Origin: Bacteroidales bacterium | GTDB lineage: Bacteria > Bacteroidota > Bacteroidia > Bacteroidales > Paludibacteraceae | Length of the DNA: 64,000 nucleotides | Assembly: GCA_012518275.1 (NCBI GenBank) | Contig: JAAYSS010000048.1 | Location: 1 to 64,000 of the forward strand | Direction of reading: 5' to 3' | In this document: piece after piece, positions 62,889-64,000 of the stretch | Layout: each line of letters opens with the position of its first letter | How positions within the stretch are numbered: the stretch's first letter is position 1 | Translations under genes and position numbers: made by a program | Notes under the pieces: model-generated | Told to the model about the DNA's origin: nothing | Databases searched by the model: none | The model's input: only the letters and a program-made list of their open reading frames with translations

Positions 62889-63879
62889 TTTGTTCGATTG
62901 TTTTATAAGGTTGAATAATAAAAACAAAAATAGTTTTGCTTGTGCCGAGGTTTTTTCCAATAATTTATTTCGGGATAAGCAGGAAGTTTATTTGTTGGAG
63001 CAACTAAAAAAATGGGATTTGGCGAAATCCAACTACGAAGCACTGAAACAGGTTGAAACAAAGGAATTAAACGTAAACGGAGCCAAGTTTATAGTTCAAT
63101 TTAACCCAGCTCGAATTGTTTCTTCAGGCGCAAAAGTGGATGCTAAAAGTATTCGGGATCGGGCGTGTTTTCTTTGTGAAGAAAATCGTCCGAAATTACA
63201 GAAAGGATTGGATTTTGGTGAGCATTATACCATTTTAATCAATCCATTTCCTATTTTTCCGAAACATTTTACCATTGTGGACGTAAAGCATGTTCCGCAA
63301 CTTATTGCAGGTCGCTTTGGTGATATGCTGGATTTGGCGGAGTATATGGATGATTATGTGATTTTCTATAACGGTCCAAAATGTGGAGCTTCTGCGCCGG
63401 ATCATGCTCATTTTCAGGCAGGGAACAGAGGTTTCTTGCCTATTGAAAAAGGCTGGAAGAACCACATTGTTGTAAAAAAAGACGAAAATCTTTCTTTGAT
63501 TAACTATGGATTCCCTGCGTTCGTGATTGAAGCATTAAGCAAAAAAAGGTGTATTTGTTTATTTGAAAAAATATACGAAGCGCTACCTGTCAAGGAAGGA
63601 GATACAGAACCAAAGATGAACATCTTAACTTGGTGTGAAGCCAAGCATTTCACAGCTGTAATTATCCCAAGGGCAAAACATCGTCCTGATTGCTTTTTTG
63701 CGAAAGGCGATGAAAATATTCTGATAAGTCCTGCATCTGTGGATTTAGGGGGTGTATTTATCACGCCATTAGAAAAAGATTTTGAAAAAATCACAATAAA
63801 AAATGTGGCTAAAGTTTTAAAAGAAGTATGCCTAAGCGAAAAAGAGTATTACGATATAATTAAAAATTTGGCTGGATAA
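62884..63879 (+). CDS. DUF4922 protein with GalT/HIT-like nucleotidyltransferase motifs
   Basis: A 331-residue protein of the DUF4922 family. Visible are a CxxC pair (RACFLCEENRPK, Cys95 and Cys98) like the zinc-binding cysteines of galactose-1-phosphate uridylyltransferase, the block HYTILINPFPIFPKHFTIV, and a histidine-triad-like active site DHAHFQAG with His174-x-His176-x-Gln178. This matches the GalT/Ap4A-phosphorylase side of the HIT superfamily, so a nucleotidyl transfer or phosphorolysis on a sugar phosphate is likely; the substrate is unknown. The start is unsure: the frame opens with GTG at 62884 directly after a TAG, and other candidates are TTG at 62890 and 62911, while a TAGTTTTG promoter box lies at 62931. 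The first 20-25 residues may thus not be translated. Confidence 0.8.
   Translation: MALFDCFIRLNNKNKNSFACAEVFSNNLFRDKQEVYLLEQLKKWDLAKSNYEALKQVETKELNVNGAKFIVQFNPARIVSSGAKVDAKSIRDRACFLCEENRPKLQKGLDFGEHYTILINPFPIFPKHFTIVDVKHVPQLIAGRFGDMLDLAEYMDDYVIFYNGPKCGASAPDHAHFQAGNRGFLPIEKGWKNHIVVKKDENLSLINYGFPAFVIEALSKKRCICLFEKIYEALPVKEGDTEPKMNILTWCEAKHFTAVIIPRAKHRPDCFFAKGDENILISPASVDLGGVFITPLEKDFEKITIKNVAKVLKEVCLSEKEYYDIIKNLAG
62931..62938 (+). promoter_or_regulatory. -7 box inside the 5' end of the DUF4922 frame
   Basis: TAGTTTTG matches TAnnTTTG. TTG at 62911-62913 lies 17 bp upstream, a little close. If used, the gene must start downstream of 62944, for example at the TTG at 62992. Confidence 0.35.
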
Positions 63880-63903
63880 CAGTCTCTTATAAAAGATAAA
63901 ATT

Positions 63904-64000
63904 ATGCAAGAACCAAAGTTAAGTGTCGGGGTAATGTTCGAACCGAAAATAAAATTTTCGTTTTTGAACAAGTATATTTGCAATGAAGAAGAGGTTTTCG
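63904..64000 (+). CDS. Probable SpoIID/LytB domain protein (start only, partial)
   Basis: The frame opens with ATG at 63904 and runs off the right edge: MQEPKLSVGVMFEPKIKF, then LNKYICNEEEV. This resembles the N-terminus of Bacteroidota SpoIID/LytB proteins, which typically follow a DUF4922 gene. SpoIID is a lytic transglycosylase acting on glycan strands without stem peptides, so it would fit the peptidoglycan theme. Only 32 codons are visible, so the call is tentative. It starts 24 bp after the DUF4922 stop and is probably in the same operon. Confidence 0.5.
   Translation, partial: MQEPKLSVGVMFEPKIKFSFLNKYICNEEEVF

Overview
The window comes from a member of the Bacteroidota, most likely Bacteroidales (Porphyromonadaceae/Dysgonomonadaceae-like). 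The evidence is a complete type IX secretion core (porP-porK-porL-porM-porN), a SusC/SusD pair, T9SS C-terminal sorting domains, the Bacteroidota -7 promoter box TAnnTTTG in front of many genes, a meso-DAP-type MurE, and AT-rich leaders mostly without Shine-Dalgarno sequences. The species cannot be named from sequence alone. No rRNA, tRNA, CRISPR array or complete insertion sequence was seen.

Layout. 1-7.4 kb: the end of one GH13 amylase, a DUF4153 membrane protein, an AAA ATPase (ATPase plus DUF4143 type) behind three evenly spaced inverted repeats, a second, lipoprotein GH13 amylase, a DMP19-like protein, and a minus-strand acyltransferase. 7.5-18.8 kb: the division and cell wall (dcw) cluster mraZ-rsmH-ftsL-ftsI-murE-mraY-murD-ftsW followed by thrC. 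The usual murG-murC-ftsQ-ftsA-ftsZ tail is missing after ftsW, and a 21-bp tandem repeat sits between murD and ftsW. 18.8-24 kb: a DUF3078 barrel, a HEAT-like protein, a DUF721 (DciA-like) protein, a LysM glucosaminidase, cytidine deaminase, a START-like protein and mnmA. 24-30 kb: T9SS genes porN, porM, porL, porK and porP, all on the minus strand. 30-36.6 kb: DUF2795, cobalamin adenosyltransferase, a methyltransferase, acyl-CoA ligase, an XRE-cupin regulator, an ECF sigma factor and a NfeD protease.

37.2-64 kb (all plus strand) is the most interesting part. It holds a GHL10 (DigH-like) glycosidase with a T9SS tail, a beta-propeller, a 1206-residue amidase_3 fused to a propeller and a T9SS tail, a related propeller protein, SusC, SusD, a DUF5018-type lipoprotein, a NamZ-like exo-muramidase (DUF1343), a four-helix-bundle protein, a sodium:solute symporter, a second large amidase with a golvesin-like insert, a metallophosphoesterase-PQQ propeller protein, a tandem GT2 protein, a GalT/HIT-like DUF4922 protein and the first codons of a probable SpoIID/LytB protein. 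Read together, these look like a peptidoglycan-utilisation locus: amidases strip stem peptides, GHL10, NamZ and SpoIID act on denuded glycan, SusCD and the symporter import fragments, and the DUF4922/GT2 pair may handle the sugars inside the cell. Each family assignment rests on visible motifs. The joint pathway is inference.

The T9SS machine at 24-30 kb is the likely exporter of the three sorting-domain proteins encoded 7-20 kb downstream.
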